Shown here in pieces: positions 32,645 through 42,420 of a stretch of DNA of 42,887 nt. Made by a program: the position numbers and the translations under genes. The notes beneath the pieces are model-generated. The model searched no databases, was not told the origin of the DNA, and saw only the letters and a program-made list of their open reading frames with translations. Source of the DNA: Pelomyxa schiedti (taxonomy: Eukaryota > Evosea > Pelobiontida > Pelomyxidae); the NCBI GenBank assembly GCA_020536535.1, contig JAHLWZ010000769.1:824-43710 (forward strand), written 5' to 3'. How positions within the stretch are numbered: the first letter of the stretch is position 1; every line of letters begins with the position of its first letter.

Positions 32645-34058
32645 TTAGGCTTTCCCTGCACTGTTGAGAACATGGGTACACTTGTGCTTGTACAGTTCCT
32701 TGAGAACCTTGCGTGCTGGTGTGAAGTATTGTCGGGGATCAAAGTGCTCTGGATGCTTGGCAAAATACTCTCGGATTGCGGCAGTCATTGCCAGCCTTCC
32801 ATCTGTAATGTCTTAGAGGTTGGTTTAAGGTTTTTGGTGCCGCGACCTGAATCAATGTTCACTTTGCAAACAGCGGATTTGACTGCTTCGCGGAGCTGCT
32901 CCTCAGGTATCCCAACGGCATGTTCCATTCGGCCACCAAAACGATTTATGGTGTCCACATATTGCTAGTTTGAGATTTCAGTTCGGAATGAGAAAAATCT
33001 TGTGCCTACAGGGGGAACACTGCTGGAGCCGTGAAGCACAATTGGGAAACGAGGAATGCGGCGTTCAATTTCGTGTAGTATGTCCAGCCTGATGTGGGGA
33101 GTTTGTCCGCTCTTAAATTTGTAGGCACCATGAGAAGTTCCGATAGAAATAGCCAGGCTGTCCACCCCTATTTGGGATTAGGACTTCCGTTGCTTGGCTG
33201 ACAATACCAAAGAACCTGTTTTCCTGACAAAGTCTTCCACTTGCTCTGGACGGGTGAAGTGCGAACTTTCATGAGATACTTCATCTTCAACCCCTCCAAG
33301 AACACCTAACTCCCCTTCAACCTGGCAGAGTGTGGGTAAGAACATCATTCCAGAGAATTTTGAAAAACTCACTGTCACATCATGGGCATGGGCATACTCC
33401 ACCACCCTCCGTGTGATCTCCACATTTTTCTCATAGGGCAAAGCAGACCCGTCAAACATGACGTTAGAAAATCCTCCGTCAACACAAGAGCAACACAGTT
33501 CATAGCTGTCTCCATGATCAAGATTGAGGGCGATGGGTATTCCAACATTATCGTGGGCAAGTTCCTTCGAGTACTCAACTGCTCCTTGTGCCAGGTAGCG
33601 GAGGAGTGTCTGATTCGCATACTTGGTGCCGTAAGTAAATCCGATCAATAATGAATATGTATCATACAGCACGTGCTCCCTTGGAGACTTGTAAAATTAC
33701 TGGTGACCTACATTCTACACATGCTTGAACTATTGCTTGCATCTGATAACAGGATTTCGTTTGACTTAAAACTAAGAAAAGAAGAGAAATAACCTGTTCC
33801 AGGTTGTTAAAGTTGAAAGCAGGCACTAAAAACGAACTGTTAACTGCCAAAAGAAAAATAGAGCAGTGGTTAGGTACCAGCGAAACCGCCATCAATTGCC
33901 CTGTTGAACATGTCGCGAGTGTTGACCAGACCCAACGTCGAGAAGTGAACCTTCTTGACCGGCCTGGTAGCAGCGGTAGTCGTAGTTGTCGCAGATCCGG
34001 TGCTACCGCCAGTCAAGTGCCTCTCAACCGCCTCGACCCTTCGTAACGCCCCTTCCAT
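32645..34058 (-). CDS. Class II fructose-1,6-bisphosphate aldolase, bacterial/protist type
   Basis: Zinc-dependent aldolase cleaving fructose-1,6-bisphosphate into dihydroxyacetone phosphate and glyceraldehyde-3-phosphate. Eight exons (33878-34058, 33794-33843, 33668-33742, 33373-33621, 33216-33321, 33010-33167, 32847-32964, 32645-32802) total exactly 365 codons (364 aa). Class II landmarks are all visible: FLVPAFNFNNLEQ; LDHGDS with the catalytic Asp and first Zn-binding His; GFSNVMFDGSALPYEKN; VEGELGVLGGVED; IGTSHGAYKF (second His); PIVLHGSSSVP (third His); VCKVNIDSDGRLAMT; and the tail HVLNSAGKA. It belongs to the subclass shared by many bacteria and amitochondriate protists, not fungal or class I animal aldolases. 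About 45 extra residues precede the core. Introns match the rest of the window, so it is a resident nuclear gene and not a bacterial contaminant. Confidence 0.96.
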
Positions 34059-34297
34059 TGTTTTTTTGTTTTTTGGTGTGTTCTTTCTTCAACAGATTTC
34101 GAGTGTTGACACGACTTTTCCTCCAAAAACACGAGATCTCCCTCTCACAAAGGCGCCTGTGTTGTGATTGGTTCTGAAATGGCTGAATAAAATAATCAAC
34201 AGACCGGAACGTTGTCATTTTCCTTATCATCGTTCAAGATCGGCGGTCTGGTGTTTTTTTTATTCAGCCAAATGACTCTAGGTGTTGCATAACCACT
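34059..34297. promoter_or_regulatory. Region between TPR gene 3' end and aldolase start
   Basis: This 239-bp gap between two minus-strand genes should contain the TPR gene's polyadenylation site and the aldolase promoter. A minus-strand AATAAA is present near 34258-34263, about 35 bp after the TPR stop. A CCAAT box on the minus strand (ATTGG at about 34163-34167) lies about 105 bp upstream of the aldolase ATG. A short inverted repeat (GGCTGAATAAA at about 34181, complement near 34258) is also visible. Confidence 0.4.
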
Positions 34298-35004
34298 TTA
34301 AACAGCAACCCCAGTCCTACTACGTCTTTTGATAAGGCGATACACAACCAATCCCACACCAACAACTATCACAGCTGGAACCAACAACATTACAACATCC
34401 CCCACGCCAACAGCACCAAGCCCATTTTCTCCCGTGTCCTGTGGGAAGTTCTGTTGTGTCTGTTCCAAGCCACTTGGCGCCTCTTCGGCGGTGGTCGTGT
34501 CTTGTGCTTGTGCCGCTTCATATGCAGCTTCATATGCAGCCTGGGCCTCAGGGAGTCTGTTCAGCTTCATCAGGGTGTCACCTTTATTGTACAGTGCCTT
34601 GTTGTACCGCCTGTCAGTCTTGATTGCCGCGTCATACATAGCCAGTGCCTCCTCGTATTTGCCAAGGCAATACAGTACGTAGCCTTTGTTGTTGAGGAGG
34701 ATTTTGCTTCTGGGGCACTTGGCTAAACCCGTGTCCAGGGTAGCAAGGGAGCTCCATTGTATCTGCTCAGTTGGATTTGGGCAAAGGCCTTGTTTTCGTA
34801 GATATTACACAGATAGTAGGAGCGATCCGAAAGGGGATCTGCAGCAGCAAGCCTCAGGGCGTTGTCGAAAAGAGTGATGGCGTAGGCGTACTCGCCGACT
34901 GAGGCTGCCCTTGTCCCGTCGTTGTAAAGTATGACGTAAGCGGGAACGACCGTGGAAGCAACACATGCACTCACGAGGGCACACAAGAGGAACACTTCAT
35001 TCAT
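34298..35004 (-). CDS. TPR protein with signal peptide and C-terminal membrane anchor, frame break
   Basis: Starts MNEVFLLCALVSACVASTVV, a clear signal peptide or signal anchor. Tetratricopeptide repeats follow: YNDGTRAASVGEYAYAITLF, ENKAFAQIQLSRYN, then in another frame LNNKGYVLYCLGKYEEALAM and YNKALYNKGDTLMKLNRLPE. A Gln/Thr-rich linker precedes a hydrophobic segment (VVMLLVPAVIVVGVGLVVY) and a short basic tail (RLIKRRSRTG). Near 34735-34748 the frame shifts: the TPR helix reads in one frame up to RYN and resumes in another at LATLDTGLAKCP, with two bases too many and no GT..AG intron to remove them. Either an assembly indel or a recent mutation. The role is unknown; topology suggests lumenal TPRs with a short cytosolic tail. 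The ATG is 88 bp head to head with EMG1. Confidence 0.8.
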
Positions 35005-35092
35005 GTTGCGAGTCTGATCAGACTCGCCATTTCCATCACTTCTGGTAACCACCAAAACGCCTGCAGTTGCAGCGTACAATTTAACTACAAAT

Positions 35093-36728
35093 ATGCCGCG
35101 AGGGACAACGAAGGGCGAGGCCAAGGCGGCGGCTGACAAGTCCATGAAAAGGAAGAGCGGCAAGGGAGTCGCAGGGAAACAAACCGCGGAGCCCAAAAGG
35201 CGCCGCCTGGCCGTAGCCGCCACGACCACGACTACTACTACGACGACGCCGCCGACCAAAGTGTCAGGCAACACCCTCGTCGTCAACAACAGCCGTCCGC
35301 TATCAAGAGGATCGCCCAAGTCCCCACGTCCGGTCAAGAAAGAGGACGACGAGGAGAGCGCCGAGGATGATGAGAATGAGGAAGAAGAGGAGGAAGTGGT
35401 CGAAGTGGTGACGTCCGAGTTCAACGAGAAGCCTGGATCCTCGGCAACGACTACCACGAAGGGCAAACCTTCGCCCTCCTCAACCTCGAAATCCACGTCG
35501 ACGCCGTCCGCGTCGGCGGCGGCAGCAGCCACTACCACACCGACGACTACAAAAACTGCATCGGCAGCAGCAGCTCCAGCTGCGCGGGCTGCCCCGGTGA
35601 GTGCCGACGACGACGGTTACGATTATGGGACCGATGTCAAGGACGAAACCGGGAGCGACGAGGAGAGCGGGGGCGAGGGCGGGGGAGAGGGACCGGAGGA
35701 CGTGGAACCTGGGAGTGAGGCCGAAGCCGAGGAAGATAGCGAAGAAGAAGGGGACAATGATGGGAAAGCTATCAAAAAGGAGAGTGAAGCAGAGTCAAAT
35801 GTGTCCGAGAAATCGTCAACAAAGTCTGCATCAGTTGCAGTGAGTTCAACTTCCACTTCGGCTGCAGCTTTCCCGGGTCAGGGTAACGATGACTTTGACT
35901 ACAGCACTACGGTCTCTCAAGTGATGAAACCAAAAATCCCTCGCACATTTGCCCAGAAAGAGTCATCTCGGCGGTTGTACGTAGTCCTGGAGCGAGCATG
36001 TCTAGAGTCAGTAAAAGTAGGGCGGCAGTATCAACTGCTAAACAGCGATGACCACATAGCACTTCTAAAAAAGAAAGGCAGAGAATTTTCTGATGCAAGA
36101 CCTGATATTCTTCACTCGGTATCCTGCAATTATATTCCTCCAGTTACACTCATTTTCAAAAGTGCCTATTGATGCTAATGGATAGCCCCCTCAACAAAGC
36201 GGGGCTTCTCCAAGTATACATTCACGCAGAAAATAATACCCTCATCGAAGTTTCTCCTCACACCAGGATTCCCAGAACATTCAAGCGGTTTGCAGGTTTA
36301 ATGGGTATGCAATTCATTCTCCTTTCGGATAGTTGTAAGATTATACAGTGCAATTACTTTTCCACATGTCTGTGCGTGCCACGGATGGTCCTGATAAACT
36401 TCTCACACTCATTAAAAATCCCGTCACCCAATATTTCCCAATAAACTGCAAGAAAATAGGTATACCCCTTTTCCCAGTAGCTTCACACCTTAATAGTTTC
36501 TCAAAAGGCACATCAGTTCGCGCCAAGCACCTTGTGCAAATCGATAAATTTGTACGCGAGTTCATAACGGAACCTCACGCCGTTTTTGTCATTGGTGCCA
36601 TGCCGCACGGTTCTGTTCAAACGGACTACGTAGACACCGAGATATCATTCTCCGAATATCCCCTGAGTGGTGCCATTGCTTGTGCCAAAGTCACTTCTGC
36701 CTTTGAGAAACTCTGGGGTGTTCTATAA
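35093..36728 (+). CDS. EMG1: EMG1/Nep1 rRNA pseudouridine N1-methyltransferase with long acidic N-terminus
   Basis: EMG1 is the nucleolar SPOUT methyltransferase that modifies a conserved pseudouridine of small-subunit rRNA and is needed for 40S biogenesis. Exons 35093-36118, 36163-36304, 36349-36459 and 36508-36728 total exactly 500 codons (499 aa). The core begins near residue 280 and shows [98 protein letters not shown], and the C-terminal [20 protein letters not shown] that contributes to the knot and SAM site. Usual EMG1 proteins are about 240 residues; here about 280 extra residues (Lys/Thr/Ser, then Glu/Asp-rich) precede the core, like nucleolar acidic tails. Introns are 44, 44 and 48 nt. 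Confidence 0.96.
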
Positions 36729-36800
36729 GACAACACTAGGGTAATAAATTTTGATACCGAAACCCAAATTCGACACACACGATCGAAAAAATCTTTTACC

Positions 36801-38079
36801 ATGAAGCCTAGAGCCGAAAAAAAAAAGCCGAATAAAAAAAAACTCGGGAGCAACAAGCACCGGTGAAAAATCACGGTGCGACACCCACAGTGTCCAAAGG
36901 GGGAGCGAAGATCCACAAGGGAAAAAACAAAGGGGAGAAAGGGGCAAAGAAGCAGCCGGCGGACAGAGAGAGGAAGTAGCAGCAGCAGAAGAAGAAGTCG
37001 GGCCAACCAAAAACGGCGACGAGCACTGCACTCGGTACGACGGCGTCGCGGCGGGGCGGGGGCCCGTGGGGGTCGAGCGGCTCGCAGGCGATATCGGCGC
37101 GGGTGCTGCAGCTGTACGGGCCGCCGGTGCAGCTGCCGTCTGGGGTGTTGTTCCAACTGCAGGTGAACGCCGCGACGAACAAGCCTGCGGTGCTGCCCTT
37201 TGGGGCCCAGTGCGACCTCAGGGTCGCTGTGAAGCTCCCTGAGAGGGAGGATTTGAACGAGTGGATTGCTGTAAACAGTGCGTTGTTTTTATCCCTTTTG
37301 TTGTTGTTGCAAGTGGGGTTGTGTTTTTTTGTTTTTTTCCCTCCATAACTTTATGGTTATATTATTGCTATTATTATGTACATATTTGTCCCTTTTTGTC
37401 GTCGTTGTTCTGCTTTTGTTGTCTCTAGATTGCCTTATATTGATTGAACATTAAAACAGCTGTTGACTTCTTTAACCAAATCAATCTCATTTACGGAAGT
37501 ATTGCGGATTTTTGTACTAAAGCTAATTGTCCTATTATGTCCGCTGGACCAAAGTGCGATTCTAACTTGGATGTCTTACCTCTAACGGCTTTTCTTTCTT
37601 TTTTTTTTCACACAGCTATGAATACCTCTGGGCTGATGAGCAACTAAGAAAACCCATTCAAGTGTCAGCTCCTGATTACGTAGACAATTTGATGGCGTGG
37701 GTTCAACACTTTCTGAATGACGAAAATGTTTTTCCTTCATCCTCAGGTATTGGAGCTTTTCTCAACTCTACCATGCAACATCTTTTGACACCTCATACAG
37801 AAACGCCTTTTCCGAAGAATTTCATGACAATCATAAAGCAAATATTCAAGAGATTGTTTAGAGTGTAGAATTCCCTCCACTTGCCACTCAATAACTTTGT
37901 TCAGGTACGCACACATGTATTACAATCACTATCGACAAATCCAAGTGATGGGAGATGAACCTCATCTAAACACATGTTTTCAACACTTTTACTACTTTGT
38001 ACATGAATTTAGTCTTGTGGAACCAAGTGATATGGCACCCTTGGTAAATCACAGCATCAAGCACAACACAAATCACTAA
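36801..38079 (+). CDS. MOB1: MOB1 kinase activator-like protein
   Basis: MOB1 binds and activates LATS/NDR kinases in Hippo signalling and mitotic exit. The core is unambiguous: exon ending 37277 ([18 protein letters not shown]), then 37460-37553 ([26 protein letters not shown]), 37616-37746 ([29 protein letters not shown]), 37801-37864 ([20 protein letters not shown]) and 37905-38079 ([28 protein letters not shown]). The zinc ligands Cys-Cys (CTKANC) and His-His (HMYYNH) are present. The N-terminus is unclear: an ATG at 36801 opens a Lys-rich stretch, the core frame has a TAG at 36977-36979, and no ATG follows before the core. The basic segment with several A homopolymers probably carries a length error or an unplaced intron. 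The intron 37278-37459 is longer (182 nt) than usual here. Confidence 0.92.
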
Positions 38080-38303
38080 TGCCTCTTACAATCAAAAATA
38101 CAGGCAATAGTGATTGAACAACTCACTGGGGATAGGCTAGGCCCCTAACACGTTACAAAAAGCACAACAATTTTGATAGTAGTGCGTATTTTCTTGTGGA
38201 TTTCCATCAAATTCCACCAAACTTTGAGGCAGAACTAGCAATACAAAAAAGAAAGGAAAAAAAAAATAGAAAACCGAATAACGGACACAATTAAAATCAA
38301 AAG

Positions 38304-39661
38304 ATGTCGGCACACACAGCAAGACACGCGATCAGTGAGGATTTGGTTGGGAGACAACGACCGCACCCTACCGTGCAGATCTCTGACTGCCTCGCGCAGC
38401 CGGTTTCCAAGAGATCTCGAGTGAACCGCAGAGCCCAAATTGACGACGCACTGTGTATGGGTCATTTTGGAGCAGAATCGACTGTTCCACAGCAACCTCA
38501 CATTGGCGTGGGCGTGGCGTCTGGTGCGGAACACAGAAAGAGGCCGCCGTTGCACCTGGTGGAGCCCAACTTGGTGCCCGACACGGGAGAATGTCTGTCT
38601 AAACTGGCGAAATTGGGCACGTCTCTGGAAGTACCACACAATTACGCATGCTCTCTGGCGCCTACTACTGCACCTGCGATTGTTTGCACGCAGCCCCCTG
38701 CTCCTCCAAGTGGTAAGCCAATTCCTTCCAGTTTCTTGACTACCTGTGAATAGGGTTGCACTTTTTATTTTTATTTTTGATATTTTTGTTCTTCCTTCTT
38801 TTCTTTTTTCCCCCTCTTCATAGAAGACATTCCAACTTGATGTCAATGCAGACGGAGACTTAGGATTTGTTGACTTCTTTGGGTCCCCACAACAGCAGGG
38901 AGACACACGTCAACTTCACCCTCTCCCAGGTCCACCGTTTTACGTATCTTGATTTTTTTGACTGATGGAGTAGGGAAAGCAAACGAGGCGCCCTTGAAAG
39001 GGCAAAGTAAGCAGCCTGTGCTAGCTTCTAAGCAGTTGTCACTTGTAACAGAGGCCAACTTTCCCCTGTTAGAATTAATAAGAAGTTCCTCTGAATCCAA
39101 GGTGTCACCATTCTCAAGAGTGCCTTATGAAGAGTACTTACCCTACTTCCAGAAAATAATTAATATATATTAGAAAGCCACTAACCACGAAAATTGCAGC
39201 TTATCAAAAGCTCTGATTGTCTATAACAATGGTCCAAATAATATCATTGAAGAAGTTGCTTCAAAACAACTGATCAAGCAAAGAATACTGGAGGTACTAT
39301 CTCTTCTTACTTTTCTTTTCCCTCAACACTTTAAACAGATGCGGAAAAAGATAGAAGCTCGGAACAACACAGCTGACAAGGACAAAACAAACGTGCCAGG
39401 ACTTGATCCTGCTGCCTCAGTACCAACCACCTACCCCACACCAATTGATATTGACTGTGACACCCACACAATTCCGCCAGACACCCACAACCCTCCATCT
39501 CCAGGAGGTGTGCAGCTGTACGGCCTGCCACCACATTACAACGCCGAACTACCTGCAACACACATTACATCAATTCCACCGCTGGTGCCTACCATAAACA
39601 CCACTTTGAGGGCTTGGGCTTATGATGAAGAACCCACAACTGCTGACATCCCCGTAGATTG
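38304..39661 (+). CDS. Unrecognised multi-exon protein
   Basis: First exon from ATG 38304 (SAHTARHAISEDLVGRQR, SKRSRVNRRAQIDDALCM, LVEPNLVPDTGECLSKLA). Later exons join cleanly: 38824-38930 (FQLDVNADGDLGFVDFFGSP) to 38975-39127 (KQLSLVTEANFPLLELIRS, VSPFSRVPYED) by a 44-nt intron, then to 39201-39296 (LSKALIVYNNGPNNIIEEV) and 39340-39661 (RKKIEARNN, then a Pro/Thr-rich tail ending ADIPVD). The link from exon 1 to the exon at 38824 is one base out of phase with the obvious GTAAGC donor at 38713, so an earlier donor (for example near 38630) or a base error is needed. The mix of a basic N-terminus, acidic patch and Pro-rich tail suggests a nuclear regulatory protein, but I name no family. It is followed by eL22 after 230 bp. 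Confidence 0.6.
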
Positions 39662-39891
39662 AATGGAGTTGGATTGAATGTATTCTACATGCACATATTT
39701 TGTAACTGTGGGCGTAAAAACAAAAAAAAGGTGTTCGGGCGAATAGAAAAATTTTGTTAAGTTCTAACTGTCAGTTGCAACTGCGAGGAACGTCATTTGA
39801 TTGCCGAAGATTTTCCTTCGTTCGGCGATCTATTTTTTTGTTTTTCTCGTGCACTTAACAGGACCACGTTGACTTAGCAAGTCAGTGAACA

Positions 39892-40870
39892 ATGCCTGCA
39901 GTACGTAAACACCACCCGCCGTTTAGAATCGCGTTTTTCCCGTGTTTGTTGCGTTTTTTGTGTGTCGTTTGTTGCGGGCAAGACCGCCAACCGCGGTTTT
40001 GAGTAGACGTTTAGCACCTCGTGTTGCTAAAATACGTTTTGCTCACCAAAAACTTCTGTATTTCTCTTTTTGCAAATACAGAAGAAGGCCCAAGTCGCCA
40101 AGGAGCCCGCCGCCAAGAAAGCCGCCCCCGTGGCCACCAAGAAGGCCGCTGCTGCTGCTCCCAAAAAGGAGGCCAGCAAAGCCCCCGCCAAGGCCGCCGC
40201 GATCGCCGTCAAGAAGCCAGTCGAGGAGAAGAAGGATGTTGACACCAAGAAGAAGGTCGAGGCTCCACGCAAGCCAGCCGAGCCAGGGAGTGCCAAGACC
40301 AAGAGAGTGCCAATGAGGAAGGAGGGCCACAAGTACCCCAAGATGCACCGCGACGCCATCAACGTACGCAAGCACGTCACCGCCCTCAAAAGAAGCAAGG
40401 CCATGAAGACAATCACTCTCCGCAAATTCTACATTGACTGCAGCAAGCCCGTCGCCGACAAGATCATGGACGCCCACGCCTTCGTATGTTTCCAAATACA
40501 TCTTGAAACTATTCGCTAATTAATATTCGTATTCTACATAATATCTATGGATTTCACAAGTTTTAACCGGTACACCTTACTGACTTTACCTTCACAGGAA
40601 CAATACCTCATCACCCACATCAAGGTTGGAGGGAAACCCGGCCAACTTGGCAGCTCCATGAGCATCTCACGTGACAAGGGCCGCATTTACTTCAATGTCA
40701 GGACAAACAACTTCAACAAGAGATACATCAAGTACCTGACCAAGAAGTACCTCAAGAAAAACCAACTCCGCGATTGGCTCCACGTCATTGCCCCACGCAA
40801 GTGCGGCTACGAGCTCAGATACTTCAACATTCACGACGAGGAAGAGATGGCTCCAACTGAGGACCAGTAG
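39892..40870 (+). CDS. RPL22: 60S ribosomal protein eL22
   Basis: Component of the large ribosomal subunit. Exons are 39892-39900 (only ATG CCT GCA), 40082-40483 and 40598-40870, giving exactly 228 codons (227 aa). The globular core is typical: LRKFYIDCSKPVADKIMDAH, FEQYLITHIKVGGKPGQLG, FNKRYIKYLTKKYLKKNQLR, DWLHVIAPRKCGYELRYFNI, and a short acidic tail. Before it lies an Ala/Lys/Pro-rich, histone-H1-like extension of about 100 residues, a feature also known in insect eL22; human eL22 is about 128 aa. The second intron begins GTATGT. An AATAAA lies at about 40880. The tiny first coding exon and 181-nt first intron are typical of ribosomal protein genes. A T-rich leader around 39830-39850 could be a TOP element, which is speculative. 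Confidence 0.97.
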
Positions 40871-40885
40871 TTGTGAAAAAATAAA

Positions 40886-41261
40886 GTGCCCTTTCGCTCT
40901 TGTTTTTATGTTGTTAAGTGCTAGAAAATACAATGAGAGGGTGTTTGAGGGTCTCTAAAGAGTGATGTTAGAAATAGAAGTACGGAATTCTATTTACACA
41001 AACCTCTGCCGGGTCCTGTTTCCAACAGGCTTCTATCACTTCTCTCTTTTGGTTTTTGTTTAATTATTGGAAGTTTGGTGAGAATAATAATACGGCTCTC
41101 ACCAGTTCACTGGGGGTATCTTCTGGTATTTTGGGATGTTGCCCTTTTTTTATTTTCTTGTACCAATGCTTGCAAAAAGGTTTCTCTGTCAGGATTTCCC
41201 ACATAATTAATGCAAAGGCAAACCTGCCCAGGTTTATTGTTACAAGTCTGTTGATGCCCTT
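40886..41261. other. Intergenic sequence downstream of eL22
   Basis: About 375 bp between the eL22 poly(A) signal and the left arm of the fold-back at 41262. It is AT-rich, with short open frames on both strands (for example plus 41056-41304) but no recognisable content or splice context. I see nothing functional beyond possible transcription ends. Confidence 0.5.
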
Positions 41262-41614
41262 GAAAGTGACAATATTTGCACAAGGGCAACCAACAGTCTG
41301 GTGATGACCTTGACCCTGCTGACATTACAGAAGCCCTTGCTGAGACTCTAACACAGAAAATACTGCATGCAAACAAGCACCTCACAATAACCACCCTGAT
41401 CTTACAGGGTGTTACTCCCACCCTGTCTGTCATGGGAAGCGTCAAGTAAGGAGAGTGGTGGGAGTAACACCCTGTAAGATCAGGGTGGTTATTGTGAGGT
41501 GCTTGTTTGCAGTATTTTTCCAGATTAGAGTCTCAGCAAGGGCTTATGTAATGTCAGCAGGGTCAAGGTCATCGCCAGACTGTTGGTTGCCCTTGTGCAA
41601 ATATTGTCACTTTC
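41262..41614. repeat. Large imperfect fold-back: arms 41262-41422 and 41457-41614
   Basis: The left arm (about 161 bp) and right arm (about 158 bp) are reverse complements with only a few mismatches and small indels, separated by a 34-bp loop. The innermost part is GGTGTTACTCCCACC facing GGTGGGAGTAACACC. No transposase or flanking duplication is seen. The right arm lies in the open frame of the minus-strand gene at 41525-42420, so the palindrome probably arose by inverted duplication of local sequence. Confidence 0.92.
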
Positions 41615-42420
41615 CACTTTGAAGCCATTCATCAAATAGACCTCTTCCAGAAGCATCATTGAAAAATCAGAAATGTGATGCTTCTGGAAGAGGTCTATCT
41701 TATGAATGGCTTCAAAGTGGAAGTCAGTGTCAATTGTGTCCCAGTTCTCAAAAAAGAGTGCAAACCCAAAATCACACACCTGAGCTATACCCTTCCTCAT
41801 CTCATCTGGGATAAGGTATCTAAGACCTGGCACTCTGAATTCACCTGGGGATGATATTGGCACTGCAGGTACATCACTGCTAATACTGCTGTGTCTACTG
41901 TTCATTGCTTGGGGATAAAGAATATACTGTTGCGGGGCATGTGCCAACACCTGTGGTTATCCATCCACAGTCAGACATTACTGTTAAAACAGAGCCAAAA
42001 CAAAGAAAGGAAAGCCAAAGTACTGGTTCCTATATTAGAACAATGGTAATACTGACCTCTTGAGAGTGTGGGATAATCATGATCTTCCACAGTGTGATGT
42101 TCACAACATTGCGAACAGCCTTCTCCGCCTCTATGGCAGAACCGAACATCACAATCCACTCATGGGCACGTTCCGGCTGGAAAGGTACCCTGAGGAAAAA
42201 AACATTGTTATCATTAGTGGGTGTTTGTTTGTTGGGAGGAAGATACCCACGGGTTTGCGTTTGGTAGTACTGCCTTTATCTCTCGCTTGATGTCCTCCTC
42301 ACCTATTCCCTCCACTATTACCACGCGTAAGCACGCCAGCAGCTGGGGTGTGATTTCCCCGAGCTGCTCCAGCAACACCCTTGCGCAACCGTTGTCGCTG
42401 TTGCGCTGAAGGACGAACAC
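41525..42420 (-). CDS. Unrecognised minus-strand gene overlapping the fold-backs
   Basis: Two exons join in a plausible way. An exon from about 42420 down to 42245 reads SVFVLQRNSDNGCARVLLEQ, LRVVIVEGIGEEDIKREIKA and, after a short intron ending near 42190, VPFQPERAHEWIVMFGSAIE and AEKAVRNVVN. A further intron leads to an exon from 41953 (QQYILYPQAMNSRHSSISSD, FRVPGLRYLIPDEMRKGIAQ, CDFGFALFFENWDTIDTDFH). The coding text then runs into the fold-back near 41720. The EWIVMFGS..EAEKAV stretch is faintly RRM-like, but I would not assign a function. The 5' end is unclear; a minus-strand frame continues to 42731 with an Arg/Gly-rich segment but in a different phase. The 3' end is probably lost in the palindrome. 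Confidence 0.45.
41614..41720. repeat. Second fold-back: arms 41614-41658 and 41676-41720
   Basis: Two 45-bp arms (outer end CCACTTTGAAGCC, inner end AGAAGCATCA) are reverse complements with about two mismatches around a 17-bp loop. The left arm begins at the base where the right arm of the larger fold-back ends, so the two palindromes abut. The right arm is in the open frame of the minus-strand coding region. Confidence 0.92.

Noticed and set aside
34723-35538. Upstream extension of the TPR gene into EMG1 exon 1
   Set aside because: The extension is antisense low-complexity sequence of EMG1; the signal peptide start at 35004 is far better.
38235-38906. 223-codon minus-strand open frame over the unknown gene and its intron
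   Set aside because: Basic, low-information translation opposite a better plus-strand gene; it crosses the plus-strand splice sites.
41525-41720. Fold-back as a foldback transposon or MITE
   Set aside because: No flanking target duplication or internal conserved termini seen; the arms are local coding sequence, favouring inverted duplication or artefact.
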